This document shows, piece after piece, positions 25,191-34,189 of a stretch of 64,000 bases of DNA (positions within the stretch are counted from its first letter, which is position 1; every line of letters begins with the position of its first letter). A model generated the notes under the pieces. The model saw only the letters and a list, made by a program, of their open reading frames with translations. It made no database searches and was not told where the DNA came from. Made by a program: the position numbers and the translations under genes. The DNA is from AP-15 sp963712825 (GTDB lineage Bacteria; Pseudomonadota; Alphaproteobacteria; ATCC43930; CGMCC-115725), in the NCBI GenBank assembly GCA_963712825.1, contig CAVQJP010000011.1, positions 186,001 through 250,000 on the forward strand, read 5' to 3'.

Positions 25191-26240
25191 CTAAGGCTCG
25201 TAGACCGCAAAACACTTGTTCGAATTGAATATCCAGGATTCGACAAACGCGGTTTCGGTTGGCCGCCGGCCGAGCGCGTCCATCCCCCCCATCAGGCACA
25301 TCCAGTTCAGGATCTCCTGTTGGCCGCTGTCCTCGACGGCGCTGAGCGGACGCTCGCGCCACGTCTTGTAGTCGCTCCTTTGCAAGGCGTCATAGAGGGC
25401 GCGGTCGGCCGGCACATCGGGGTAGAGCAGGTAGTTCTTCGGCGTCAGAAACGCATGCGACCAGCTCGACGAGGCGATCAGCGCCACCCGATAGGGGCTG
25501 TCGGCGACGATGCGGGCGCAGGCGGCACCGAGATCGAAGCAGCGCCACGGAAGCGGGGAGGGCGGGTCGAAATCGGCTTCGGCCGGCTGTTCGCTGAGCG
25601 AGCGCACCCCGGCCTGCTGGGCGATGACGCGGCGGCCGTAGCAATTCACCTGGAACGGCAAGACCGGATAGGGGAAGCCCTTGCGGTCGTAATCCATGAA
25701 CAAGAGCGTGTTCAAAAAGGCGTGGCCAAGCGGGTGATGCAGCGGCCGATAGGCGTAGGACACGTCAAACCCGGTCTCGATCATCTTGCCGGCGATGTAT
25801 TTGCCGGCGTCGCGATGGCCCTTGTATTGGAAGACCTTGTCGTGGGGTTCGTTCCACGCGTTGGCCGCGCGATGGTATTCCCACGGCTTTGGCGACATCT
25901 CGTCGTAAGCCAAGAGGCAGAACGGCGGGATTACGTCTTCTCGGAAATTTTCGTACTGGTCGTCGCCCCAGATCACGACGAGGTCGGGCGCGAACTCGTC
26001 GAGCACGCGCCGGGCGTTGCGAAACCCCGATATCAGCGCCTCGCGATGCCGCCGCGCCGCCGACAGCCCATGATCGGCGCCATATTCCTCGCGCATCGGC
26101 GCCGGCCAGCCTTCGGGGTGGCGGTATTGCTCGGGCAGGGCCGGGTCGTCGAGAACCCGCTTCAGAATGCGGCCCATGCTCTCGTCGGTGCCCGACATTG
26201 GCGGAAAGTGGGTGACGCCGAGACCCAGAACTTCGCCCAT
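25191..26240 (-). CDS. Class III extradiol dioxygenase-like protein (LigB superfamily)
   Basis: The 349-residue product resembles the LigB/protocatechuate 4,5-dioxygenase catalytic superfamily. The N-terminus GLGVTHFPPMSG (H near residue 10) supplies the first metal-binding histidine. APDLVVIWGDDQYENF near 85 and ALIASSSWSHAFLTPKNY near 250 are family-like. RPLHHPLGHAF near 170 offers further histidines. Enzymes of this group cleave catechol-type rings next to the hydroxyls using Fe(II). The start ATG at 26240 has a strong GGAGGAGA site and heads the leftward operon. The residues from MGGMDALGRRPTETAFVES onward resemble extra domains in uncharacterised relatives. The ring substrate is unknown. 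Confidence 0.82.
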   Translation of the reverse strand: MGEVLGLGVTHFPPMSGTDESMGRILKRVLDDPALPEQYRHPEGWPAPMREEYGADHGLSAARRHREALISGFRNARRVLDEFAPDLVVIWGDDQYENFREDVIPPFCLLAYDEMSPKPWEYHRAANAWNEPHDKVFQYKGHRDAGKYIAGKMIETGFDVSYAYRPLHHPLGHAFLNTLLFMDYDRKGFPYPVLPFQVNCYGRRVIAQQAGVRSLSEQPAEADFDPPSPLPWRCFDLGAACARIVADSPYRVALIASSSWSHAFLTPKNYLLYPDVPADRALYDALQRSDYKTWRERPLSAVEDSGQQEILNWMCLMGGMDALGRRPTETAFVESWIFNSNKCFAVYEP

Positions 26241-26471
26241 CTGATCTCCTCCCGAACCGCGCGGAACTCTCTCCCTGCGTTACGAGCCCTGCGGCATCTT
26301 GTCAAGCCGCGCCGCAACGGTGTCGTCGATTCGCCGGAGCGTGCGAAGTCGCAGGAGGAGGCAAAGGCGATCCGGGCAGCAACTCCCGGCCTGTCGGTGC
26401 CCTGGTTTGCACCGGCGGTGGGCTCGTGGCAAGAAAATGGCAGGGGTATTGGTGATTTGAGAGGCCCTGCC
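26241..26471. promoter_or_regulatory. Divergent intergenic region between the ring-cleavage operon and the mltB-like gene
   Basis: The 231 bases separate two divergent units, so both promoters should lie here. I see no regulator gene beside the leftward operon and no clear operator palindrome. The stretch is not protein-like in any frame. Confidence 0.4.
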
Positions 26472-27491
26472 ATGACGCCACGTCGCCACAGCCGTCGGAC
26501 ATTGCTCTCGGCGCCGCTGCTCGCGGCACCGGTGCTGCTTGCCGGTCTGCCGGTCATGGCGGAAGCGGCGGCGGGCGACTTCAATTCCTTTCTCTACCTG
26601 GTCGGGCGCGAGGCCGCGTCGCAAGGTGTGCGTTCGTCGACGGTCGACCTGGCATTGCGCTATGCCCAATATCTGCCGCACGTCATCGAGCTCGACCGTC
26701 ACCAGCCCGAGCAGGTGCTGACCTTTGCCCAATATCTGCAAAAGACGGTGAGCCAGCAGCGGATCGAGAATGCGCGCCGCGCGCTGTACGACAATTGGGG
26801 GCTGCTCGACGCGGTGTGGCGGCGCTACGATGTCGAGCCGCGGTTTATCGTCGCTCTCTGGGGAATGGAGAGCGATTTCGGCAAGATCACCGGCAACTAC
26901 ATGGTGGTCTCGTCTTTGGCGACGCTGGGCTTTGACGGACGGCGCGGCCCCTATTTCCGCGGCGAGCTGATTTCGGCGCTGCGCATCATCGACCAGGGCA
27001 ATGTCGGGGTCGGCAGCATGACCGGCTCCTGGGCCGGGGCAATGGGCCAGTGCCAGTTCATGCCGTCGACGTTTTTGCGCTATGCGGTCGACTATGACGG
27101 CAACGGCCGCCGCGACATCTGGAGCGACCGTGCCGACGTGCTCGGCTCGATCGCCAATTTCCTCGCCCATCTCGGCTGGCGCAACGGCGAGAGCTGGGGC
27201 CGCCCGGTGCTGCTGCCGACCGGCTTCGACGAGCGCTGGACCGGGCTGGAAGTCAAGCGGCCGACCGGCGAATGGAGCCGGATGGGAGTGCGCGCCGCCG
27301 ACGCGCGTCCGCTGTCAGCTCAGGAGGTCGAGGCGTCGCTGGTCCTGCCGGACGGCGCCGACGGGCCGGCGCTGCTCGTCTACGACAATTTCCGCACGAT
27401 CATGCGATGGAACAAATCAACCTATTTCGCGGGTGCGGTCGGGTATCTCGCCGACAGCATGCGCGCCGGCGCGCGGGTCGAGCACGGCTGA
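26472..27491 (+). CDS. mltB: Lytic murein transglycosylase, MltB family
   Basis: The 339-residue product has an N-terminal signal sequence with twin arginines (RRHSRRTLLSAPLLAAPVLL) and a slt-type MltB domain. The catalytic glutamate is E133 in ALWGMESDFGK. GSWAGAMGQCQFMPSTF near 185 and the calcium-site-like YDGNGRRDIW near 212 are family hallmarks. It cuts the glycan strand of peptidoglycan, forming 1,6-anhydro ends, in the periplasm. The ATG at 26472 has GAGAGG 7 bases upstream. It starts a rightward cell-wall group: this gene, rlpA and a D,D-carboxypeptidase. It lacks an obvious lipobox, so it is probably soluble or Tat-exported. Confidence 0.92.
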   Translation: MTPRRHSRRTLLSAPLLAAPVLLAGLPVMAEAAAGDFNSFLYLVGREAASQGVRSSTVDLALRYAQYLPHVIELDRHQPEQVLTFAQYLQKTVSQQRIENARRALYDNWGLLDAVWRRYDVEPRFIVALWGMESDFGKITGNYMVVSSLATLGFDGRRGPYFRGELISALRIIDQGNVGVGSMTGSWAGAMGQCQFMPSTFLRYAVDYDGNGRRDIWSDRADVLGSIANFLAHLGWRNGESWGRPVLLPTGFDERWTGLEVKRPTGEWSRMGVRAADARPLSAQEVEASLVLPDGADGPALLVYDNFRTIMRWNKSTYFAGAVGYLADSMRAGARVEHG

Positions 27492-27518
27492 GCGTCGCCG
27501 GGCGGGGCGGGGCAGGGG

Positions 27519-28658
27519 ATGACGAGCCGCGGCGCGGCTTGCGCCCGGACCATCGCGCCGATTGCATTGCTTGGATTGGCGCTTGCCGGCTGCGCCTCGG
27601 GGCCGTCCGGCACCTATGATGTCAGCCAGGGAGCATACAGGGTTGGGGTCCCCTACAAGATAAAGGGAGTGTGGTACTACCCGGCAGTCGACTACAATTA
27701 CGACAGGACCGGAATTGCGTCGTGGTACGGCGAGCAGTTTGAGGGCCGGTTGACCGCGAACGGCGAAATCTTCGACCTCAACCAGCTGACGGCAGCGCAC
27801 ACGACCTTGCCATTGCCAAGCATCGTCCAGGTGACCAACCTCGAAAACGGCCGCTCGCTGCAATTGCGGGTCAACGATCGCGGGCCTTTTGTCGATGGAA
27901 GGCTGATCGACGTGACGCGGCGCGCGGCACAATTGCTCGGTTTCGAGAACAAGGGAACGACCCGCGTTCGCGTGACAGTGCTGAAGGACGAGAGCATCGC
28001 CGCAGCGGAGGCGGCGATGCACGGCGCCGGGCAAATCCTAGTGGCCGATGCCGCCGCCAATTCCAATGGCGCGGCCGCGGCTGTTTCGGTCGCGGCACCC
28101 TTGATCCCCGAGCTACACATCTCTTATCCGCCGCGCCGGACACCACCGCGACCAACGCCGCGCCTGGAGCCGCCGCGTCCGCCGCCGCCGGAAATCGCCA
28201 TGGCGCCCAGCGAGGTACCGCCGCCGCGCGAAGATTCGCCGGCGACGCCGATTGCCGCCCCGGCGCGGGCGGCGCCGTCTCGGTTTGCCCTGATTGCACC
28301 CGCCGAAGCCGCGGAGCTGCCGGCGGCGCGGGTAAGCGCGCGTAAACCCGGCACCATCGGCGGGCCGATCTCCGTCCCACAAAAGCCGCCGTGGCCGCCG
28401 AGGGTGGCCGCCGCTGCGGGCGGCACGTCGGGCCGGATTTATGTCCAGGCCGGCGCGTTCTCGCGGCGTGACAATGCCCAACGGGTCGGCTCGCGCATTG
28501 CCCGGCTGGGGAGCGTTCAGGTGACGGCCGCTTCGATAAATGGGGTCGAGATGTATCGCGTGCGGCTCGGCCCCCTCGAGAATGCGCAACAGGCCGATCG
28601 GCTGCTGGCGCGCGTTGTCGACCGCGGCTATCCCGCGGCACGCATCGTCAATGATTGA
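27519..28658 (+). CDS. rlpA: RlpA-like septal lytic transglycosylase lipoprotein with SPOR domain
   Basis: The 379-residue product carries a lipobox LAGC with lipidation at C25. A double-psi barrel RlpA domain follows (GIASWYGEQFEGRLTANGE near 65, LRVNDRGPF near 110). The middle is a long proline- and alanine-rich linker, and a SPOR domain closes the protein (RIYVQAGAFSRRDNAQRVG from about 306). RlpA cleaves stem-peptide-free glycan at the septum, and SPOR directs it there. The ATG at 27519 has GGCAGGGG just upstream. It is 27 bp after the mltB-like gene, so they are likely cotranscribed. Confidence 0.93.
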   Translation: MTSRGAACARTIAPIALLGLALAGCASGPSGTYDVSQGAYRVGVPYKIKGVWYYPAVDYNYDRTGIASWYGEQFEGRLTANGEIFDLNQLTAAHTTLPLPSIVQVTNLENGRSLQLRVNDRGPFVDGRLIDVTRRAAQLLGFENKGTTRVRVTVLKDESIAAAEAAMHGAGQILVADAAANSNGAAAAVSVAAPLIPELHISYPPRRTPPRPTPRLEPPRPPPPEIAMAPSEVPPPREDSPATPIAAPARAAPSRFALIAPAEAAELPAARVSARKPGTIGGPISVPQKPPWPPRVAAAAGGTSGRIYVQAGAFSRRDNAQRVGSRIARLGSVQVTAASINGVEMYRVRLGPLENAQQADRLLARVVDRGYPAARIVND

Positions 28659-28707
28659 AGTTCTGAACTGCCGGGCGGACCGAAATTGCCATGATTCGGG
28701 AATTGCC

Positions 28708-29925
28708 ATGACTAGAGTGTCGCGTCTTTTCGGGCTCATTGCGGCGACAGTGCTTGCCGTCGGTTTGGCCGCTCACCCGGTGGCGGCGCGTGGCAAGCCC
28801 AAGCCGAGAGCCAGCGCTCCGATCGCGCGAGCGGGCGATGCGACGGCGCCGACGATCGGCATCGACACCCAGGCGGCGCATGCCATCATCCTCGAAGCCG
28901 ATACCGGCACGGTATTGCTCGACAAGGGTGCCGACGAGCGCATGCCGCCGGCCTCGATGGCCAAGATGATGACGATTTACACCGTTTTCAGCATGCTGAA
29001 GGACGGCAAGGCCAAGTTGACGGACGAGCTCCCGGTCAGCGAGGAGGCTTGGCGAACCGGCGGCTCGAAGATGTTCGTGCCGCTCGGCGGGAAGGTCAGC
29101 GTCGACGATCTGCTGCATGGTGCCATCATCCAGTCGGGCAACGACGCCTGCGTCGTCCTCGCCCAGGGGCTTGCCGGCAGTGTCGAGGCCTTTGTCGACC
29201 TGATGAACGAGAAGGCCAAGGCGATCGGGCTCAAGGACAGCCATTTCGCCAATGTCGACGGGCTTCCCGATCCCAACGAATGGGTCACGGCGCGCGACCT
29301 CGCCACCCTGGCGATCCGCACCATCAAGGATTTCCCCGAGTATTACAAACTTTACAGTCAAATGGATTTTACCTTTAACAATATAAAGCAGGGCAACCGG
29401 AATCCGCTGCTTTACAAGAACATGGGGGCGGACGGGCTGAAGACCGGCCATACCGAGGAGGCCGGGTTCAGCCTGACCGCTTCGATCGTTCGCGGCGGCC
29501 GTCGCGTTATCATGGTGCTGGGCGGCCTGCCGTCGATGAAAGCGCGGGCCGAGGAGAGCGAGCGGCTCGCGGATTGGGCGTTCCGCGAATTCGACGACTA
29601 TCGCCTGTTTGCCGCCGGCGACAAGGTCGACGACGCCCAAATCTGGCTCGGCAACGACGCCCGCGTGCCGCTGACCGTCGGCAGGGATTTGGTCGTAACC
29701 CTGTCGCGCAAGCAGCGCAAGGACATGCAGGTGTCGCTGCAATATGACAGCCCGATCCCGGCGCCGGTGCAGAAGGGCGAAACCCTCGGCAAGATCGTCG
29801 TCAGCGCTCCCGACATGACGCAGCAGGAGGTGCCTCTGATCGCGGGTGCGGATGTTGCGCGCATGGACGCGATGGGGCGGATCGCCACGCTCGCCGGCTA
29901 TCTCGTTTGGGGCAATCGGCACTGA
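28708..29925 (+). CDS. D-alanyl-D-alanine carboxypeptidase (PBP5/6 type)
   Basis: The 405-residue product is a low-molecular-weight penicillin-binding protein. It has a signal peptide (residues about 1-27) and the three active-site motifs S83-M-A-K86, S-G-N at 143-145 and K-T-G at 245-247. A C-terminal beta domain (about 300-385) and a final hydrophobic/amphipathic stretch follow. It removes the terminal D-alanine from peptidoglycan stem peptides in the periplasm. The ATG at 28708 is the second of two nearly repeated GAATTGCCATGA-like sites; the first is followed at once by a stop. Its stop is 2 bases before the tmk start, so translation is probably coupled. Confidence 0.93.
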   Translation: MTRVSRLFGLIAATVLAVGLAAHPVAARGKPKPRASAPIARAGDATAPTIGIDTQAAHAIILEADTGTVLLDKGADERMPPASMAKMMTIYTVFSMLKDGKAKLTDELPVSEEAWRTGGSKMFVPLGGKVSVDDLLHGAIIQSGNDACVVLAQGLAGSVEAFVDLMNEKAKAIGLKDSHFANVDGLPDPNEWVTARDLATLAIRTIKDFPEYYKLYSQMDFTFNNIKQGNRNPLLYKNMGADGLKTGHTEEAGFSLTASIVRGGRRVIMVLGGLPSMKARAEESERLADWAFREFDDYRLFAAGDKVDDAQIWLGNDARVPLTVGRDLVVTLSRKQRKDMQVSLQYDSPIPAPVQKGETLGKIVVSAPDMTQQEVPLIAGADVARMDAMGRIATLAGYLVWGNRH

Positions 29926-29927
29926 GG

Positions 29928-30644
29928 ATGGCGCAAGGCCGGTTTATCACCGTCGAGGGCGGGGAGGGGGCCGGCAAGTCGACCCAGGTGCCGCTTTTGG
30001 TTTCGGCATTGGAGCAGGCCGGGATCGCGGCGCTGGCGACGCGAGAGCCGGGCGGCTCGGAGGGGGCCGAGGCGATCCGCCGGCTGCTGATCGAAGGCCC
30101 GCGCGAGCGCTGGGATGCGGCCAGCGAGGCGCTGTTGTTGAACGCGGCCCGGCGCGACCACGTGGCGCGGCTGATCCGGCCGGCGCTTGCGCGGCGGGTC
30201 TGGGTCGTGTGCGACCGGTTCGCCGATTCGACGCTGGCTTACCAGGGCTACGGCCGCGGCCTGCCGCCAAGCGACATACGGGCGTTGCACCATGTTGCGC
30301 TCGGCGGGTTCGCCCCCGATCTGACCCTGATCCTCGATCTGCCGGTCGAGATCGGGCTCGCCCGGATCGCATCCCGCACCGCGCCGGCCGACCGCTTCGA
30401 GCGGCTCGACCGGGCTTTTCACGAGCGGCTGCGCCAAGGCTTCCTGGCGATCGCCGCGGCCCAACCCCTCCGCTGCGTGGTAATCAACGCCGCGGCAGGG
30501 CCGGAGCTGGTTCATCGCGCGATACTGGACGCCGTCGCGGAGCGCCTCGGGGTCGATCTTCCCCATCCGGCCTTCCGTCCCGACCTGTCCCGGCGCGTGG
30601 TGAAGCCGAAGGACTTGCCCCACGAGGAAGATCAGGAACCGTAG
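29928..30644 (+). CDS. tmk: Thymidylate kinase
   Basis: The 238-residue product phosphorylates dTMP to dTDP with ATP. The P-loop GGEGAGKST is at residues 11-19, the dTMP-binding DR motif is in VCDRFADSTLAYQG near 90, and the lid region lies around RIASRTAPADRFE near 150. It is about 25 residues longer than the usual 205-215 because of a C-terminal tail ending HEEDQEP. I chose the ATG at 29928 over an upstream TTG because MAQGRFITVEG is the family N-terminus. It lies between dac and holB, as in many alphaproteobacteria. Confidence 0.95.
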   Translation: MAQGRFITVEGGEGAGKSTQVPLLVSALEQAGIAALATREPGGSEGAEAIRRLLIEGPRERWDAASEALLLNAARRDHVARLIRPALARRVWVVCDRFADSTLAYQGYGRGLPPSDIRALHHVALGGFAPDLTLILDLPVEIGLARIASRTAPADRFERLDRAFHERLRQGFLAIAAAQPLRCVVINAAAGPELVHRAILDAVAERLGVDLPHPAFRPDLSRRVVKPKDLPHEEDQEP

Positions 30645-30647
30645 AGG

Positions 30648-31763
30648 GTGGCGCGCGACACCGAACCCGATCTCGACACCCTTGCTCTGGCACCGCGGGC
30701 GAACCCCGATCTTGTCGGCCATGGAGACGCCGAGCGCGAACTGGAGCGGCTGTACCGGACGGGGCGGTTGCCGCATGCGATCCTGCTGGCCGGGCCGCGC
30801 GGGATCGGCAAGGCGACGCTCGCGTTTCGCTTTGCGCGGTTTTTGCTGGCGCAGGGCGCGGCGGGCGGGGCGACAAGCCCAGTCGCCGGTCATCCCGATC
30901 CGACCGGGCTCGCGGTCGATCCGCAGAGCGGTGTCTTTCGCCGCGTCGCGGCCGGTGGTCATGCCGACCTGCTGACTGTCGAGCGCGCCTGGGACCCGCG
31001 CCGCAAGCGGCTGCGCGGCGAGATCCTGGTTGAGGAGGCGCGCGAGATCGCCGCTTTTTTTCGGCTGACTGCGGCGGAAGAGGGATGGCGGGTCGTCATC
31101 GTCGACGGCGCCGAAGAGATGAACCGAAACGCCGCCAATGCGGTGCTGAAAATCCTCGAAGAGCCGCCCGCCCGGGCGTTGCTGCTGTTGGTCAGCCACA
31201 ATCCGGGGCGGCTGCTGCCGACCATCCGCTCCCGCTGCCGCCGGTTTGACCTGGCGCCGTTGACGGTGATCCTGGGAGCTGCATTGCTGCGCCGGCACCG
31301 CGCGGAACTCGCTCCAGCGGAAGCGTCGGCGCTGGCGGCGCTGAGCAGCGGCAGCGTCGGGCGCGCGCTCGAGCTTGCCGACGCCGGCGGCCTCGACCTC
31401 TATCGCGTGCTGATCGCGCTGCTGACCCAAACGCCACAGGTCGACATCGGCCAGCTGCACGGCCTCGCCGACCGGCTCGCCCGCGGCGATGCGGACGACG
31501 CCTACCGCGCAGGTGAGGAGCTATTGTCGCAATTTTTGGCGCGGCTCGCAACGGCCGCGGCGCGCCGGCTGGCGCCGGGCGAAGAGATTGTCGCCGGCGA
31601 GGCCGCCGTCGTGCAGCGGCTGGCGGCCCGTGCCGACCCGGCAGCGTGGGCCGGGTTGCACGGGGCGATCGACAGCAGTTTCGCTGCCGCCCGCGAGCTC
31701 AACCTCGACCGCAAGCAAACCATGCTCGACGCCTTCTTTGCCATCGAGGAACTGGCACGATAG
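30648..31763 (+). CDS. holB: DNA polymerase III delta-prime subunit
   Basis: The 371-residue product is the clamp-loader delta-prime subunit. The AAA+ fold shows GPRGIGKATLAFRFA near residue 50 (a P-loop of the non-hydrolysing delta-prime type), VVIVDGAEEMNRNAANAVLKILEEPP near 150 and the sensor SRCRRFDL near 195. The zinc-module cysteines of many delta-prime proteins are not evident, which is common in alphaproteobacteria. The start is GTG at 30648, preceded by TAGAGG and 4 bases after the tmk stop. tmk-holB-metG-tatD is a standard order. Confidence 0.94.
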   Translation: MARDTEPDLDTLALAPRANPDLVGHGDAERELERLYRTGRLPHAILLAGPRGIGKATLAFRFARFLLAQGAAGGATSPVAGHPDPTGLAVDPQSGVFRRVAAGGHADLLTVERAWDPRRKRLRGEILVEEAREIAAFFRLTAAEEGWRVVIVDGAEEMNRNAANAVLKILEEPPARALLLLVSHNPGRLLPTIRSRCRRFDLAPLTVILGAALLRRHRAELAPAEASALAALSSGSVGRALELADAGGLDLYRVLIALLTQTPQVDIGQLHGLADRLARGDADDAYRAGEELLSQFLARLATAAARRLAPGEEIVAGEAAVVQRLAARADPAAWAGLHGAIDSSFAAARELNLDRKQTMLDAFFAIEELAR

Positions 31764-31832
31764 AAACGGCGTCGCGGGCGGCACGCTGGATCGCGGCCGG
31801 CCCCGGCCCATATCTGGGCCTTGGAGAGCGCG

Positions 31833-33362
31833 ATGAGTGGCCGGCCCTTTTTCATCACGACGCCGATCTATTACGTCAACGACCTGCCGCATCTGGGCCA
31901 CGCCTACACGACGGTCGCGTGCGATGCGCTGGCGCGGTTCATGCGGCTCGACGGGCGCCAGGTCAAATTCCTGACCGGGACCGACGAGCACGGACAAAAG
32001 GTCGAGCAGTCGGCGCGCGCCGCCGGCATCTCGCCGCAGGAATTCGCCGACCGCATCTCCGGCGCGTTCCGCGACATGACCCGGCTTCTCGACATCAGCC
32101 AAGACGAGTTCATCCGCACCACCGAGCCGCGTCACACGCGCGCGGTGCAGGCGATCTGGCGCGAACTGGAGCGGCGCGGAGAAATCTACCTTGGCCGGTT
32201 TGCCGGCTGGTATTCGGTGCGCGACGAAGCCTTTTACGAGGAGAGCGAGCTGGTCGACGGCAAGGCGCCGACCGGCGCCGACGTGCAGTGGCTCGAAGAG
32301 GAGAATTACTTTTTTCGGCTGTCCGCCTGGCAGGACAGGCTGTTGGCGTTCTACGACGCAAATCCCGATGCGGTTGCGCCGCGCAGCCGCCGCAACGAGG
32401 TGATCAGCTTTATCAGAGGCGGGCTCAGGGATTTGTCGATCTCGCGCACCAGCTTCAGCTGGGGCATCCCGGTCCCGGACGATCCCCAACATGTCATCTA
32501 CGTTTGGCTCGACGCACTGACAAACTACATTACCGCGCTTGGCTACCCTTCTGACACCGAAGAGTTTAACGCCTTTTGGCCTGCCGATCTGCATATGGTC
32601 GGCAAGGACATAGTTCGCTTTCATTCGGTGTATTGGCCGGCGTTTCTGATGGCTGCGGGGCTGGAGCCGCCGCGCCGCGTCTTCGCGCATGGCTGGTGGA
32701 CGGTCGAGGGTGAGAAAATGTCGAAATCGCTCGGCAACTTTATCCCGCCGCAACAGCTCGTCGACACTTACGGGGTCGACCCGCTGCGATATTTTTTGCT
32801 GCGCGAGCTGCCGTTCGGCAGCGACGGCGATTTCTCGCATCGCGCGGTTATCGGCCGTTTGAACGGCGACCTCGCCAATGATTTCGGTAACTTGGCGCAA
32901 CGTGTGTTGATCATGGTCAATCGGGATTGCGACGCCGCCGTTCCGCACCCCGGCAGTCTTGCGGAGGCCGACCAACGCTTGCTCGACAGCTCACGCGGTT
33001 TATTAGAAAGCGTTCGCAACCATATGAATCAACAAGCATTCCATTTGGCGCTGGAATCGATTTGGCGGGTCGTCGGGGACGCCAACCGCTACGTCGACGA
33101 ACAGGCGCCGTGGGCGTTGCGGCGCAACGATCCGGCGCGGATGCGCACCGTGCTTTTTACCCTCGCCGAAACGATCCGTCATCTTGCGATTCTCGTCCAA
33201 CCCTTTGTGCCGGCGGCGGCTGGACGGCTATTGGACCAGCTTTCGGTGCTTCCGGGATCGCGTGACTTTCGCGCGCTGGAATTGGCGCCGCTGACCCCCG
33301 GGACGCGGCTGCCGAAGCCCGCCGGGGTGTTTCCGCGCTTTGTCGAAGCGCCGCCGGCATGA
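31833..33362 (+). CDS. metG: Methionine-tRNA ligase
   Basis: The 509-residue product charges tRNA-Met. The class I signatures are H-L-G-H at residues 20-23 and K-M-S-K-S at 295-299. It is the short form without the C-terminal tRNA-binding (EMAP-like) domain, and no zinc-knuckle cysteines are visible, as in the MetG2-type alphaproteobacterial enzymes. The ATG at 31833 has GGAGAG 5 bases before it; an upstream TTG is less likely. The stop overlaps the tatD start as ATGA. Confidence 0.96.
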   Translation: MSGRPFFITTPIYYVNDLPHLGHAYTTVACDALARFMRLDGRQVKFLTGTDEHGQKVEQSARAAGISPQEFADRISGAFRDMTRLLDISQDEFIRTTEPRHTRAVQAIWRELERRGEIYLGRFAGWYSVRDEAFYEESELVDGKAPTGADVQWLEEENYFFRLSAWQDRLLAFYDANPDAVAPRSRRNEVISFIRGGLRDLSISRTSFSWGIPVPDDPQHVIYVWLDALTNYITALGYPSDTEEFNAFWPADLHMVGKDIVRFHSVYWPAFLMAAGLEPPRRVFAHGWWTVEGEKMSKSLGNFIPPQQLVDTYGVDPLRYFLLRELPFGSDGDFSHRAVIGRLNGDLANDFGNLAQRVLIMVNRDCDAAVPHPGSLAEADQRLLDSSRGLLESVRNHMNQQAFHLALESIWRVVGDANRYVDEQAPWALRRNDPARMRTVLFTLAETIRHLAILVQPFVPAAAGRLLDQLSVLPGSRDFRALELAPLTPGTRLPKPAGVFPRFVEAPPA

Positions 33363-34189
33363 ATGGCGAGGGCAGGGCGGCGGTGCTGGTAGACAGTCAT
33401 TGCCATCTCGATTTTCCGCAGCTCGCGGCTGAGCGGGAGGCGGTCGTCGCGCGCGCCCGTTCCGCCGGTGTGGCGACGATGCTGACGATCGCGACCCGTC
33501 TCGACGAGATTCCGGGCGTGCTGGAAATCGCCGAAACCGATCCTGACATCTGGTGCTCGGTCGGCGTGCATCCGCACGAGGCCGCCGATCATGCCGATTT
33601 GCGGCCTGAGCGGCTGATCGCGTTGAGCGCCCATCCAAAAGTCGTCGGTCTCGGTGAAACCGGGCTCGATTTCCACTACGATCTGAGCCCGCGCGACATC
33701 CAGGAGCGCGTCTTCCGCGCCCATATCGCGGCGTCGCGGGCGACCGGCTTGCCGCTGATCATCCATGCCCGCGAAGCCGACGCCGAAATTGCCGGCATTC
33801 TCGCCGACGGGCGCCCGCCACCTGGGGTCCTGCATTGCTTTTCGAGCGGCCGCGACCTCGCCGAGGCGGCGCTCGGTCTGGGTTTCTTTGTCTCGATTTC
33901 CGGGATCGTCACGTTCAAGAACGCCGAGGAACTGCGCGCGATCGTGCGCGACCTGCCGCTCGACCGGCTGTTGGTCGAGACTGACAGCCCCTATCTCGCG
34001 CCGGTGCCGTATCGGGGCAAGCGCAACGAGCCCGCCTTTGTCGCCGCGACCGCGGCGGCGGTGGCATCGTTGAAAGGGATCGAACCGGAGGCGCTAGCCA
34101 AGGCGACAACCACCAACTTTTTTCGCCTGTTCGGAAAGGCAAATCCGCCGAACGGGAAAGATCCGCCGAACGGGTCGGTCCGCAGCTGA
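33359..34189 (+). CDS. tatD: TatD family metal-dependent hydrolase (DNase)
   Basis: The 276-residue product is a TIM-barrel metallohydrolase. H14-x-H16 in DSHCHLDF, E in VGLGETGLDFHYD near 105, H in LPLIIHAREAD near 140, H in VLHCFSSG near 165 and D in LLVETDSPYLAP near 215 make up the metal site. TatD enzymes act as 3-5 exonucleases. The start overlaps metG by 4 bases (ATGA). The last 15 residues hold a short repeat (N-P-P-N-G-K, D-P-P-N-G-S) in a C-terminal tail outside the catalytic fold. Confidence 0.94.
   Translation: MNGEGRAAVLVDSHCHLDFPQLAAEREAVVARARSAGVATMLTIATRLDEIPGVLEIAETDPDIWCSVGVHPHEAADHADLRPERLIALSAHPKVVGLGETGLDFHYDLSPRDIQERVFRAHIAASRATGLPLIIHAREADAEIAGILADGRPPPGVLHCFSSGRDLAEAALGLGFFVSISGIVTFKNAEELRAIVRDLPLDRLLVETDSPYLAPVPYRGKRNEPAFVAATAAAVASLKGIEPEALAKATTTNFFRLFGKANPPNGKDPPNGSVRS

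Noticed and set aside
23859..26471. A very long open frame on the + strand, continuous with the mltB-like gene
   Set aside because: It is antisense to three well-supported leftward genes and crosses palindromic repeats. Its residues (R, G, A, H-rich) are not protein-like before the signal peptide at 26472. High GC alone explains the lack of stops.
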